Counted from the stretch's first letter, positions 15,579 to 24,404 are shown. The stretch is DNA of 34,673 nucleotides from Aminivibrio pyruvatiphilus (GCF_004366815.1 NZ_SORI01000024.1:1-34673), one strand, 5' to 3'. The notes: a model not told the origin generated them from the sequence alone. Numbers and translations are program-made.

Positions 15579-16622
15579 GTGACGGAGGAAAAAAGGCGTT
15601 TCCTTGATCCTGCCGACGGGACGGGGGAGGACGAGACATCCCTCCGGCCCTTGTCGCTCGGAGAATTTGTGGGGCAGGAAAAACTCAAGGAGAAGCTTTC
15701 CATTTTTATCCAGGCCGCGCGGCAGCGGGGAGAATCCCTGGACCACTGCCTGTTTTACGGCCCCCCCGGACTGGGAAAGACGACCCTCGCAAGCATCATC
15801 GCGAGGGAGATGGGGGGGCAGCTTCGGGTCACTACCGGACCGGCTCTCGAGAAGACGGGTGACCTTGCGGCCATTTTGTCGAACCTGGAACCCAACGATG
15901 TGCTGTTTATCGACGAGATCCACCGTCTCCCCTCGAACGTGGAAGAAATCCTCTACCCCGGAATGGAGGATTTTTCGCTGCACATCATCGTCGGCAAGGG
16001 ACCCCTCGCGAACAATATCTGCCTAACCCTGCCGAAATTTACCCTCGTCGGAGCGACAACCCGGCTGGGGCTTCTTACCTCGCCGCTCCGCGCCCGTTTC
16101 GGAATCGTGGAGCAGCTTTCCCTCTACGACGAAACGGAACTGGCGGGGATCGTGGCCCGGGGAGCAAGAGTCCTGGGGATTTCCCTCAGGGAAGAGGCAG
16201 CCGCCGAAATTGCCAGGAGATCCCGGGGAACTCCCAGGATCGCCCTCCGGCTTCTGCGGAGGGTGCGGGACGTGTCGGAAGTCCGTGGCCTTGTCTCTGT
16301 GGACGGCGCTGTCGCAGTGACGGCCCTCGACATGCTCGGACTCGATTCGAGCGGCCTGGACGAGGGGGACCGAAGAATTCTGAGGATCATCGTCGACCTG
16401 TTCGACGGCGGGCCGGTGGGTCTTTCGACCCTTGGAGCGGCCCTGAACGAGGAAGTCCAGACGATCGAGGATATTTACGAACCGTACCTTATCCAGCAGG
16501 GTTTTATCGAAAGAACTCCCAGGGGAAGAAAAGCCACGAGAAACGCATGGCTCTACCTCGGGAAAAACCCGCCCGCAGAAAAGCAGGAACAGTGGCAGCT
16601 TCAGTTTTCGGAGGAGGAATAA
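15579..16622 (+). CDS. ruvB: Holliday junction branch-migration ATPase RuvB
   Basis: AAA+ motor that drives branch migration with RuvA. Walker A is GPPGLGKT at 61-68, Walker B is [10 protein letters not shown] around 108-117, and the sensor 1 segment [12 protein letters not shown] follows. The arginine-finger region is [10 protein letters not shown] and the winged-helix end contains [15 protein letters not shown] and [15 protein letters not shown]. The 347-residue chain has the normal length. The GTG start follows a GAGGTGAT site at the end of ruvA. DUF2905 begins three bases after its stop. Confidence 0.96.
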   Translation: MTEEKRRFLDPADGTGEDETSLRPLSLGEFVGQEKLKEKLSIFIQAARQRGESLDHCLFYGPPGLGKTTLASIIAREMGGQLRVTTGPALEKTGDLAAILSNLEPNDVLFIDEIHRLPSNVEEILYPGMEDFSLHIIVGKGPLANNICLTLPKFTLVGATTRLGLLTSPLRARFGIVEQLSLYDETELAGIVARGARVLGISLREEAAAEIARRSRGTPRIALRLLRRVRDVSEVRGLVSVDGAVAVTALDMLGLDSSGLDEGDRRILRIIVDLFDGGPVGLSTLGAALNEEVQTIEDIYEPYLIQQGFIERTPRGRKATRNAWLYLGKNPPAEKQEQWQLQFSEEE

Positions 16623-16625
16623 GCC

Positions 16626-16850
16626 ATGTCGGGAACAGGAAGGCTTCTCATGGCCGCCGGAGCGGTTCTCCTTGCCGCAGGGGCCCTTCTCTACGTCCTG
16701 GGCACGATTTTCCCCATGCTCGGGAAGCTTCCCGGAGACATTGCCGTGACGAAGAAAAACGTCACAGTCTTTTTTCCGCTGACCACCATGATCATTGTCA
16801 GCGTCGTCCTGACGCTGATCCTCAACCTGATTGCCAGGTGGATAAAATAA
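16626..16850 (+). CDS. DUF2905 family small membrane protein
   Basis: A 74-residue protein of unknown function with two transmembrane helices (about 8-32 and 49-70) joined by the family signature GKLPGDI and a short FFPLTTMI turn. DUF2905 proteins are common in bacteria and are often found next to ruvB and queA, as here. A GGAGGAA site precedes the ATG by overlapping the ruvB stop. The chain is complete. No catalytic residue is suggested; a small membrane structural or regulatory role is a guess. Confidence 0.88.
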   Translation: MSGTGRLLMAAGAVLLAAGALLYVLGTIFPMLGKLPGDIAVTKKNVTVFFPLTTMIIVSVVLTLILNLIARWIK

Positions 16851-16875
16851 CAGAAGAACGACTGGAGGTTGCCCC

Positions 16876-18264
16876 ATGCTTCGAACACTTCGAGTTCCAT
16901 TTGCTGTCCTGATCTTTCTCTTCATCCTTCTTCCGTCCTTCCGGGCCGATGCAGGAATGGTGTCGGTGGGACTTTCCATCGGCCAGTCCGCGGTCAGGAT
17001 CTCCTCGGCGTCGGTCATGACTGCCGCTGACGGGGCCGGAAAGCGTCACTCCATTGGAAGCTCCGCCGAATTCCGGGCTGCCGGCGCAGGGACGGTATCG
17101 GCAGGGAACCGCTCTTTCCGGCTTCCCGTCACCATTTCGGGAAAAGCCCCTCTCTCCTTCAACGGAAGGCGGTACAGGGGAACCTTCAGGATTATTTCCT
17201 CCGGGTCGGGGATTACCCTGGTCAATGTGCTCGATCTTGAGGAGTACCTGAGGGGAGTCCTCAAGATGGAAATCAATCCCGCCTGGCCCATGGAGGCCGT
17301 GAAGGCCCAGGCCATTGTTTCGAGAACCTACGCCCTGAGAAGCATGCGGCAGAACAACGGAAAGAACGGGTTCGACCTGCGGGATTCGGTCCTTTCCCAG
17401 GTGTACCGCGGAATCAACGCCGAGGACAAAAGGGCGGACCAGGCAATCTCCGCTACCAGAGGCATCGTGGTGTTCCACGGGGGCAACCTTGCCTTCACTC
17501 CCTTCCACTCGGACAGCGGGGGCGCCACCGCGGACGTGACCGCCGTCTGGGGAGGCTCCATGCCCTACCTCCGCGGTGTGAACGAACCCTATCCCCCGTC
17601 CTCGCCGAACGCCCAGTGGGAGGTCCATCTTTCCGCCGCCCAGGTTGAGGACGCTCTCCGCCAGGCCGGAGCCGATGTGGGACCTCTCCGGGATCTCCGC
17701 ATAGGCGAGACCGATGCTTTCGGCAGGGCCAATACCCTGGTGGCCGTTGGAGCCAGGGGCACCCAGACGGTGAAAAGTCATGCCTTCAGGATGGCTGCCG
17801 GCAGCACTGTAATCAAGAGCACATCTTTCACCATCACGTCCAGGGGAGGGGCCCCCACCCCTTCCATGCCCCTTCCCCTGCCTTCACGGACCCCCCCGCC
17901 CGCAGCAGGGGGAGGAAAGGATGTCCCCACGTCGAACACTCCCATGTCTGCCGCCGAGGAACGGCAGCTCACAGCCCTCACCGAGCAGGGGGTTTTCAAT
18001 GCTGAAGAGCTGATGGATATGCTCCTGAACCCGGAAAAGCGGAAGGGATACCTTATCCGTGCTCTCAGGACCAGGAGACCGGAGACACCCTCCCAGCCTT
18101 CGGTTCCCTCATCGCCTTCAGGGGGATTCGTCTTCCGCGGCAAAGGCTGGGGTCACGGGGTCGGACTTTCTCAGTGGGGGGCGAAAACCCTTGCCGAGAA
18201 GGGCTGGGATCACAAAAAAATCATCCAGTTTTACTTCCCCGGGGTCACCCTCGGAAAAATGTAG
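16876..18264 (+). CDS. SpoIID/LytB-domain peptidoglycan lytic protein with large internal insert
   Basis: Exported protein of the SpoIID/LytB family, which cleaves glycan strands lacking stem peptides. A signal peptide ends near residue 26 (FRADA). The core includes LVNVLDLEEYLRGVLKMEI, with the likely catalytic Glu132, KAQAIVSRTYAL at 143-154 and HSDSGG at 211-216. The family's terminal GKGWGHGVGLSQWGA is at 422-436. Between STSFTI (315-320) and this motif lies an insert of roughly 95 residues, rich in Pro, Ser and Gly with a short charged helix (358-398). Homologues usually have only a short turn there. In spore formers SpoIID acts in engulfment; no sporulation gene is seen here, so a vegetative wall role is likely. 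A GGAGG site precedes the ATG. Confidence 0.9.
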   Translation: MLRTLRVPFAVLIFLFILLPSFRADAGMVSVGLSIGQSAVRISSASVMTAADGAGKRHSIGSSAEFRAAGAGTVSAGNRSFRLPVTISGKAPLSFNGRRYRGTFRIISSGSGITLVNVLDLEEYLRGVLKMEINPAWPMEAVKAQAIVSRTYALRSMRQNNGKNGFDLRDSVLSQVYRGINAEDKRADQAISATRGIVVFHGGNLAFTPFHSDSGGATADVTAVWGGSMPYLRGVNEPYPPSSPNAQWEVHLSAAQVEDALRQAGADVGPLRDLRIGETDAFGRANTLVAVGARGTQTVKSHAFRMAAGSTVIKSTSFTITSRGGAPTPSMPLPLPSRTPPPAAGGGKDVPTSNTPMSAAEERQLTALTEQGVFNAEELMDMLLNPEKRKGYLIRALRTRRPETPSQPSVPSSPSGGFVFRGKGWGHGVGLSQWGAKTLAEKGWDHKKIIQFYFPGVTLGKM

Positions 18265-18278
18265 CGGGGTGCTTCCCT

Positions 18279-19319
18279 TTGGACCTTTTCGACCTCGCTT
18301 CGTACGGTTACCTGCTGCCGGAAGAACTCATCGCCCAGAACCCGGCCGAACCGAGAGACTCCTCCCGCCTCATGGTCCTCTCCAGGGAAAGGGAGGAAAT
18401 TCTCCACAACACCTTCGCGTCGCTGGGAGATTTTCTGGATGAAGGCGACCTCCTTGTTCTGAATGACACCAGGGTGATTCCCGCACGGCTTTTCGGCTCG
18501 AAAAAAAACGGCGGAGGAAGGGTGGAAATACTGCTTCTCAAGGCACTGGACGCCTCCTTTTTGCAGTGGGAGGCCCTGGTGAAGCCAGGAAGGAAAAATC
18601 CTCCGGGGACGGGGATTTTCCTCGCCGACGGGACGGAAATACTTGTCGGAGCCAGGGGCGGGGAAGGTGTCCGAAACGTGGCCTTTCCGGCCGGTACGGA
18701 GGTGCTTCCCCTCCTGGAGCGAATCGGGGAAACCCCTCTTCCGCCCTACATTACCTCGTCCTCCGCTCCCCGTTCGTCCTACCAGACGGTTTTCGCCAGA
18801 ACGGACGGCTCTGCGGCAGCCCCCACGGCGAGCCTTCATTTCACCCCCGGGCTGCTCGGGGAACTTCAGCGGGAAAGAGGCGTCCGCCTCGGCTGGCTCA
18901 CTCTCCACGTGGGGCTCGGCACCTTCCGCCCGGTAAAAAGCGGGGACATAAGGGAACACAAAATTCACGAGGAATATTGCTTTCTTCCCGCAGAAACCAG
19001 AAAACTCATCCTCGAAACGAAACGGAGAGGGCGAAAAGTGATCGCCGCCGGGACCACCGTGGCGAGAACCCTTGAATCCCTGGCCGGAGAGAACGGTTCC
19101 CTGGAATCGGGCGAGCGGATGACCCGGCTGTTTATTTATCCGGGGTACAGGTTTAAAATTATCGATGGGCTGATAACGAACTTCCATCTTCCAAAAAGTT
19201 CACTCCTTATGCTGGTTGCCGCGTTCGCAGGATATGAATTCACCATGAGGGCCTACGGAGAGGCGGTTTCCCGGAGGTACCGTTTTTTTTCCTTCGGAGA
19301 CGCCATGTTCATTCGGTAG
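18279..19319 (+). CDS. queA: S-adenosylmethionine:tRNA ribosyltransferase-isomerase QueA
   Basis: Penultimate step of queuosine synthesis: it transfers and rearranges the ribosyl of SAM onto preQ1 in tRNA to give epoxyqueuosine. Family motifs in order are YLLPEELIAQNPAEPRDSSR at 10-29, LNDTRVIPARLFG, GETPLPPYI, an AAPTASLHFT segment, HVGLGTFRPV, AAGTTVARTLES and DGLITNFHLPKSSLLM. The chain of 346 residues is complete. I choose TTG because it sets the canonical N-terminus and has a GCGGGGTG site; frames further upstream lie inside the SpoIID-like gene. It follows that gene by 14 bases. No other queuosine gene is in the window. Confidence 0.94.
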   Translation: MDLFDLASYGYLLPEELIAQNPAEPRDSSRLMVLSREREEILHNTFASLGDFLDEGDLLVLNDTRVIPARLFGSKKNGGGRVEILLLKALDASFLQWEALVKPGRKNPPGTGIFLADGTEILVGARGGEGVRNVAFPAGTEVLPLLERIGETPLPPYITSSSAPRSSYQTVFARTDGSAAAPTASLHFTPGLLGELQRERGVRLGWLTLHVGLGTFRPVKSGDIREHKIHEEYCFLPAETRKLILETKRRGRKVIAAGTTVARTLESLAGENGSLESGERMTRLFIYPGYRFKIIDGLITNFHLPKSSLLMLVAAFAGYEFTMRAYGEAVSRRYRFFSFGDAMFIR

Positions 19320-19334
19320 AAAGAGGTGAACCGT

Positions 19335-20645
19335 ATGTGGTCATGGGAATGCTTCACTCCCCATCCTCCGGTGCTTGTGCCCCAGGTGGGAAGGGGAAGG
19401 GAAGAGGAGGCCCGGCAATCGGCCGGGGCCATGAAGAAACTCGGCCGGATCCTGGGAGGGGAAATGCCTTCGCTGCTCCTGATTCTCTCACCCCATGCCC
19501 CTTTTGCAGGAGGAATCACCTTTTCCGTGGCGGAAAGCTACGGAGGAGATTTCTCCATGTTCGGCGCTCCGACCCCGCAGTTCACTTTTCCCGGAGACCC
19601 GGACAGGGGCCTTCGTCTTGCCGCGGAACTCTCCCCGAGATTCCCGGCGGTTGTCTCCAGGAAAAAGAAACTGCTTCTGGACCATGGAGCCCTCGTTCCC
19701 CTGAGCTTCCTCTCTGCAGAAGACAGAGGAAGGCAGCCGGGAATCATCCTCGCGAACCCCATAGGTCTTTCTCCTTCCGGGGCCTTCGAACTCGGAACGT
19801 TCCTCGCTTCACTTGCCGGCGAAGATCAATGGGGACTTGTGGCCAGCGGGGATCTTTCCCACAGGGTGACCAGGGAGGCTCCGGCAGGCTTTTCCCCTGC
19901 AGGGGCCCGCTTCGACAGCCTTGTCGTGGAAGCGCTCCGGAAGAACGACCCTTCCGGGCTTCTCAGGCTGGATGCCGGCGAGATAGAAGAGGCCGGTGAA
20001 TGCGGACTCCGGTCGGCCCTTGTTTTTTTGGGGCTTGCCCGGAAAAGGAATGTCCGTTTTCTTTCCTACGAAGCCCCGTTCGGTGTAGGGTATGCCGTAG
20101 CCTTCGCTCCGCTCCATGCTGCGCCGGACCTGGCGAGAAAGGTGCTGGAGACATTCTTTGCTGAAGGGGAGGAACGGGCGAGAGAAGAAGCGGCGCACCT
20201 TTCCGACCTGCCCGAAATGGCCGAAAGAGCGGGCTGCTTCGTCAGCCTGAAGAAAAAAGGAGATCTCAGGGGCTGCATCGGGACAATCCTTCCCAGGAAA
20301 GCCGGCCTTGCCGAAGAGATTGCTGAAAATTCCCTCTCCGCTGCTTTCGAAGATCCAAGGTTCCCTCCAGTTGAACAGAGGGAACTCGAAGACATCTCCA
20401 TATCCGTGGACATACTCTCCATCCCGGAGGCAGTACCTGACACCGCCCTTCTGGACCCGAAAAAATTCGGTGTGATCGTGGAGAAGGGCGGGGCCAGGGG
20501 CGTGCTCCTTCCTGACCTGGATGGTGTTGATACCGTGGAAACCCAGCTGTCCATTGCCGCCCGCAAGGCGGGGATAGCCGACTGGCGTACAGCGGCGGTC
20601 AGGAAATTTTCCGTCCGGAGGATCAGGGAGATGGGGCGTCCATGA
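19335..20645 (+). CDS. AmmeMemoRadiSam system protein: LigB/Memo-like domain fused to AMMECR1
   Basis: A two-domain protein of unknown biochemical role. Residues 1-262 resemble the class III extradiol dioxygenase (LigB)/Memo superfamily, with possible metal-site residues His10 in PHPP, His54 in SPHAP, His117 in LDHG and His176 in GDLSH. Residues ~265-436 are an AMMECR1 domain with its hallmark LRGCIGTI at 311-318, opened by CFVSLKK. The pair appears in the bacterial and archaeal set named AmmeMemoRadiSam, together with the radical SAM gene that overlaps its stop by four bases. The ATG at 19335 is chosen for its GAGGTGA site; the site's GTG would add three residues. Neither domain has an established reaction, so no function is claimed. 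Family assignment is strong; metal ligands are by eye. Confidence 0.88.
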   Translation: MWSWECFTPHPPVLVPQVGRGREEEARQSAGAMKKLGRILGGEMPSLLLILSPHAPFAGGITFSVAESYGGDFSMFGAPTPQFTFPGDPDRGLRLAAELSPRFPAVVSRKKKLLLDHGALVPLSFLSAEDRGRQPGIILANPIGLSPSGAFELGTFLASLAGEDQWGLVASGDLSHRVTREAPAGFSPAGARFDSLVVEALRKNDPSGLLRLDAGEIEEAGECGLRSALVFLGLARKRNVRFLSYEAPFGVGYAVAFAPLHAAPDLARKVLETFFAEGEERAREEAAHLSDLPEMAERAGCFVSLKKKGDLRGCIGTILPRKAGLAEEIAENSLSAAFEDPRFPPVEQRELEDISISVDILSIPEAVPDTALLDPKKFGVIVEKGGARGVLLPDLDGVDTVETQLSIAARKAGIADWRTAAVRKFSVRRIREMGRP

Positions 20646-21661
20646 CGAAGGGGTTCCGGACCGCGCTCTGGTGGAGACGGGAACAGGAGAGTATCCGCTG
20701 TCTTCTATGCCCTCACTGCTGCCTTCTCGCCCCGGGAGAAACAGGAAAATGCCGTGCAAGAAGGCATGAACGGGGAAGAGGGCTCATCACACTGAATTAC
20801 GGGAGAATATCCTCTGCGGCGGTGGACCCGATTGAAAAGAAGCCCCTCTACCACTGGAACCCGGGAACGGCCATCCTGTCCCTGGGAACGGTGGGGTGCT
20901 CCATGGACTGTCCGTTCTGCCAGAACTGGCGTATCGCAGGGTGGGATCCGGCTCTTTCTCTCGCCTCAATGGAACCGGAGGGCGTGGTAGCCTTGGGTGC
21001 GAAAACGGAAAGCAGGGCCGTCGCCTTTACTTACAACGAACCCCTGGTGTGGTTCGAATTTCTTCTCGATGCTTCCCGGGCTCTTCGGGAAGCGGGAAAG
21101 TCCACGGTGATCGTGAGCAACGGAATGATCCTTCCGGAACCTCTCGGCGAGCTTCTTCCCTTTCTCTCGGCGGCCAACATAGACCTGAAGGCTTTCACTC
21201 CGGAGGCGTACGGTGTCCTGGGAGGAAACCTGGAGGCTGTAAAAAACACGATCCGGACCCTCATCACCGGCGGTGTTCATGTGGAGGTCACCTTTCTCCT
21301 GGTGCCGGGCATAAACGACGACAGGGAGGCCTTCGGCCGCATGGTCCAATGGCTCGCTTCCCTGGAACCCCGGCCTGTTCTTCATGTCTCCAGATACTTC
21401 CCCGCAAGGAAATGGACCGTACCGCCCCCGTCGAAGGAGATGGTGAGGGAGTACTGCACCCTGGCCCGGAAGGAGCTTCCCTGGGTCTATTCCGGCAATA
21501 CGGGTGAGCGAAGCGAAACGAGGTGTCTTTCCTGCGGAGGTCTTCTTCTTGCCAGAAGAGAATATTCCATAATCGAGAACAACCTTGACCCAAGCGGAAG
21601 ATGCGTGGCGTGCGGCACGCGGTCGCAGATCATCATAACTGAACAACCTGGAGCTGATTGA
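20642..21661 (+). CDS. AmmeMemoRadiSam system radical SAM enzyme
   Basis: Radical SAM protein related to pyruvate-formate-lyase activating enzymes. The SAM-cluster motif is Cys86, Cys90, Cys93 in GTVGCSMDCPFCQNW. A cysteine-rich lead, Cys20, Cys23, Cys26, Cys27 and Cys37, and a C-terminal zinc-ribbon-like set, Cys295, Cys298, Cys321 and Cys324, frame the barrel and could hold further metal or clusters. TYNEPLVWFEF at 130-140 and DLKAF at 181-185 are typical of the activase branch. It overlaps the AMMECR1 fusion gene by four bases and abuts mltG, so it is co-translated with its partner. The substrate is unknown; a protein or peptide target is plausible from the activase relationship but is inference. 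Confidence 0.9.
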   Translation: MTKGFRTALWWRREQESIRCLLCPHCCLLAPGETGKCRARRHERGRGLITLNYGRISSAAVDPIEKKPLYHWNPGTAILSLGTVGCSMDCPFCQNWRIAGWDPALSLASMEPEGVVALGAKTESRAVAFTYNEPLVWFEFLLDASRALREAGKSTVIVSNGMILPEPLGELLPFLSAANIDLKAFTPEAYGVLGGNLEAVKNTIRTLITGGVHVEVTFLLVPGINDDREAFGRMVQWLASLEPRPVLHVSRYFPARKWTVPPPSKEMVREYCTLARKELPWVYSGNTGERSETRCLSCGGLLLARREYSIIENNLDPSGRCVACGTRSQIIITEQPGAD

Positions 21662-22687
21662 ATGAAAAAACGACTTTTCCTTGTATTCCTTGCTCTTGCA
21701 GCCGCTGGGGCCCTCGGGTTCGCCTACCGGACAGTCTACTATCCGGCGGAATGGTGGCACGAATATCTGCCCGCCGGTGAGGGTGAGCCGGTCCCCGTCC
21801 TTGTACGGCAGGGCATGAACGCCAGGAGGGCGGCTGAGGAGTTCGAATCCGCCGGGGTCCTGGAGGGAGGAAACGCTTCCGACCTGGCGAGGTGGATGAC
21901 CCGGTTTTCCATCGACCGTCGGCTGAAGCCGGGAATGTACTCCATACGAAGGGGATCTCCCTGGGAAGTGGCCAGGCAGCTTGAAAAAGCCGAGCCCTCC
22001 GTGTCGTCCTCCACCATCGTTCCGGGCACGGATGTTTTCTCCTTTTCCGGAATTTTCACCCCCCCTCTTGCCCCGGAGACCATGGAGAAGATCCTCGCCA
22101 GGAATGACCTGTTCCCGAAGGAGATTGCCCCCCTGCTGCCCCCTGAGGCGGAAGGCCGGCTGGCCTTCCTTCTTCCCGAGACGGTCCACACCGCTGAAAA
22201 CAGCGGGGAAGAGGTCGTATCGTCTGCGGCACGGCTGTGGTGGGACAGAATAGGCTCTCATATCCCCGAGGAAAAGAGAACGGCGGAATACCTCCTTGAA
22301 ATGGCAGTCATATCCTCCCTCATAGAAAGAGAGGCCCTCTGGGATGAAGAAAGGCCTCTCATCGCCGGAGTCATTGAAAACAGAAGGAAGAAGAAAATGC
22401 CTCTCCAGATCGACGCCACAGTGGTGTATGCATGGAAAAAAGAGGGAAGAAACCTGACCCGTGTGCTCTACAAAGATCTGGAAATCGATTCTCCCTACAA
22501 CACCTATAAAATCCCGGGGCTTCCGCCGGCCCCCATCTGCATTCCGTCGGAAAAATCGTGGCTCGCGGCCCTCAGCCCTGAGAAGACGGAATATTTTTAT
22601 TACGTGGCCGGGCAGGACGGAAGGCATCTTTTCTCCGAGACTCTCAGCGGACATCAGCGGAACATACGGAAGGTGCGGGGCAAATGA
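21662..22687 (+). CDS. mltG: Endolytic murein transglycosylase MltG
   Basis: Inner-membrane lytic transglycosylase that cuts nascent glycan strands and is thought to set strand length. An N-terminal membrane anchor spans about 4-22. The LysM-like region covers ~43-110. The catalytic Glu222 lies in ISSLIEREALW, and LQIDATVVYAW and SPYNTYKIPGLPPAPICIPS follow in family order. Length is 341 residues, normal. The ATG abuts the radical SAM stop. Its four-base overlap with the next gene keeps the operon tight. Together with the SpoIID-like protein it gives the operon two wall-cleaving enzymes. Confidence 0.94.
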   Translation: MKKRLFLVFLALAAAGALGFAYRTVYYPAEWWHEYLPAGEGEPVPVLVRQGMNARRAAEEFESAGVLEGGNASDLARWMTRFSIDRRLKPGMYSIRRGSPWEVARQLEKAEPSVSSSTIVPGTDVFSFSGIFTPPLAPETMEKILARNDLFPKEIAPLLPPEAEGRLAFLLPETVHTAENSGEEVVSSAARLWWDRIGSHIPEEKRTAEYLLEMAVISSLIEREALWDEERPLIAGVIENRRKKKMPLQIDATVVYAWKKEGRNLTRVLYKDLEIDSPYNTYKIPGLPPAPICIPSEKSWLAALSPEKTEYFYYVAGQDGRHLFSETLSGHQRNIRKVRGK

Positions 22688-23046
22688 CCTCTCCCGGGAG
22701 AAAGGACATTGCTCCGGACATGGGACGGATGCTGCTCGTCCTTCCCAGGGATTCCATCGTGCTTTTCAGCTGGACCGTTTCCGAATACGACGGCCTCGGA
22801 TTCGTTACAACGGAAAACGGGAAAAGAGGCGGAGAAAAAGAATCCTGCCGGGAGAATTCGGACGGGAACGGCGCACAGGGCGTTGTCTCCCTTTTCTTCC
22901 CTTCGGAGAAGCGGCAGGACGTGTTAGAATTGATTAATGCCCTGAAATCAGAAGGGATGAGCCTGGAGCTTCTTCGGGAGGAGGAGCCCTGTTCGTTCGA
23001 TTGGGCAAAAACAGAAGACTACCCGGAGGAATTCGATTTGATATGA
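22684..23046 (+). CDS. DUF4911-like small protein
   Basis: A 120-residue protein of unknown function. Residues 17-42 read RLLVLPRDSIVLFSWTVSEY then DGLGFV, resembling the DUF4911 opening in which a beta strand leads to an E-x-YDG turn. A second block, VVSLFFPSEKRQDVLELINA, continues the fold. An inserted polar stretch (about 46-64) rich in Gly, Glu and Arg separates the two and is longer than I would expect. Position supports a real gene: it overlaps mltG by four bases and tldD by four bases. No membrane segment or metal motif is seen. The DUF assignment is by eye and moderate. Confidence 0.62.
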   Translation: MTSPGRKDIAPDMGRMLLVLPRDSIVLFSWTVSEYDGLGFVTTENGKRGGEKESCRENSDGNGAQGVVSLFFPSEKRQDVLELINALKSEGMSLELLREEEPCSFDWAKTEDYPEEFDLI

Positions 23047-24404
23047 GTGTCAACGCCAGGCTGGGAAAAGCTCTGAAGTCCCTCCTTGCAGAAGGTGCGG
23101 ATTTCGCGGATCTTTATTTTGAGACATCATCGTCCCATTCCTTCGTGTACGAGGAAGGGGCCTTCGAGGAAATTTCCTCTTCAAGTTCAGAGGGGACAGG
23201 CGCCAGGGTGGTCAGGGGAGAATCCACCTCCCACGTCCATGCACCGGGTGTAGGCACTGCCCTGGGATTTTCGTGCCTTGAAAGGTCTGCCGCGAACAAC
23301 GGTCTCGTTCTGCCTCCCTTCGGCGGAATCGATGTCCGGGTGATCGGTGTGGAAAGAACGCCGGCTCCGCCGGACATCTCCTTTTTCAGGGATGTGGACG
23401 GAAGGATCAGAAGCGGTTCCATGTGGGTGAAGCAGGTTTCCATGCATCTTGAGACGGCATGCAGGAGTTTTGCCGTGTTCAACAGCGAGGATATCTTCGC
23501 GGGAGACAGGAGACAGTACACCCTCTTCAGCGTGGAAGTGGTGGTGGAGAAGGGAGGAGTGCTGCAGACAGGCTACGAATCAGAGGCCCTTTCCCTGGGG
23601 AGCACAGATTTTTTCCGGAAGATTTCCCCCCTGAAAGTTGCAGAAAGTGCCCTGGCACGGGCGCTGCTCATGCTTGACGCGCCTGAATGCCCTGCGGGGG
23701 CCATGCCTGTCCTCCTCTCCGGCGAGGCGGGAGGGACCATGGTGCATGAAGCCTGCGGACATGGCCTTGAAGCGGATATCATACAGAAGGACTTTTCTGT
23801 CTACAGGGGCAAAATCGGGCAGGCTGCGGCGAGCCCCCTGGTGACCCTTGTTGATGACGGTTCGCTTCCCGGGCTTCTGGGAAGCGGTGCCTGCGACGAC
23901 GAGGGAACACCCTGCCGACGGAACGTTCTCATAGAAAAAGGCGTACTGAAAAGCTACCTCACCGACAGGACATCGGCCCGGAAGGACGGGCTTCCCCTGA
24001 CGGGCAACGGCAGGAGGAGCTCTTTCCGTTCCATTCCCCAGCCCCGAATGACGAACACGTATATCGAGCCCGGCGAAACTTCTCCGGAGGAGATGCTCAG
24101 GGGCATGAAAAAGGGCCTTTTCGTGCGGAAGATGGGGGGAGGAGAAGTGGATCCCACCTCAGGCGATTTTGTTTTTCATGTCACCGAAGGATATCTTGTA
24201 CGGGACGGACGGATAGTCCATCCCGTCCGCGGGGCCGTTCTCACGGGCAACGGTCCGGACGTTCTCTTCCAGATCGAGGCGGTGGGGAACGATCTCCACT
24301 TTTTGCCGGGGATGTGCGGAAAATCGGGACAGAGCGTTCCTGTTTCCGACGGCCAGCCTTCCCTGCTGCTCCAAAGCATGGTGATAGGGGGCTCGGGAGC
24401 CTGA
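23043..24404 (+). CDS. tldD: TldD-type metalloprotease
   Basis: Member of the TldD/PmbA (TldE) zinc protease family, which trims unfolded or modified peptides, including some ribosomally made antibiotics and CcdA antitoxin. The active TldD motif HEACGH is at 235-240, followed by GLEAD. The third metal ligand expected in the family, a Cys, is Cys425 in GMCGKSGQS. GNGRRSSF and PRMTNTYIEPG at 321-344 complete the pattern. The 453 residues match. The ATG overlaps the previous stop and a CGGAGGA site lies upstream. TldD normally works as a heterodimer with TldE; no tldE gene is next to it, so the partner must lie elsewhere or this is a lone TldD. ftsK follows by one base. Confidence 0.93.
   Translation: MSVNARLGKALKSLLAEGADFADLYFETSSSHSFVYEEGAFEEISSSSSEGTGARVVRGESTSHVHAPGVGTALGFSCLERSAANNGLVLPPFGGIDVRVIGVERTPAPPDISFFRDVDGRIRSGSMWVKQVSMHLETACRSFAVFNSEDIFAGDRRQYTLFSVEVVVEKGGVLQTGYESEALSLGSTDFFRKISPLKVAESALARALLMLDAPECPAGAMPVLLSGEAGGTMVHEACGHGLEADIIQKDFSVYRGKIGQAAASPLVTLVDDGSLPGLLGSGACDDEGTPCRRNVLIEKGVLKSYLTDRTSARKDGLPLTGNGRRSSFRSIPQPRMTNTYIEPGETSPEEMLRGMKKGLFVRKMGGGEVDPTSGDFVFHVTEGYLVRDGRIVHPVRGAVLTGNGPDVLFQIEAVGNDLHFLPGMCGKSGQSVPVSDGQPSLLLQSMVIGGSGA

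Noticed and set aside
16876..18264. Evidence for sporulation
   Set aside because: SpoIID/LytB and FtsK/SpoIIIE families occur in many non-sporulating bacteria, and no sporulation-specific gene is seen.
19335..20642. Classification as an aromatic-ring extradiol dioxygenase (LigB)
   Set aside because: The fused AMMECR1 domain and the radical SAM neighbour place it in the AmmeMemoRadiSam group; no aromatic degradation genes are present.
20966..22654. 562-codon minus-strand frame
   Set aside because: Shadow of the radical SAM gene and mltG; no ribosome-binding site and no recognisable domain.
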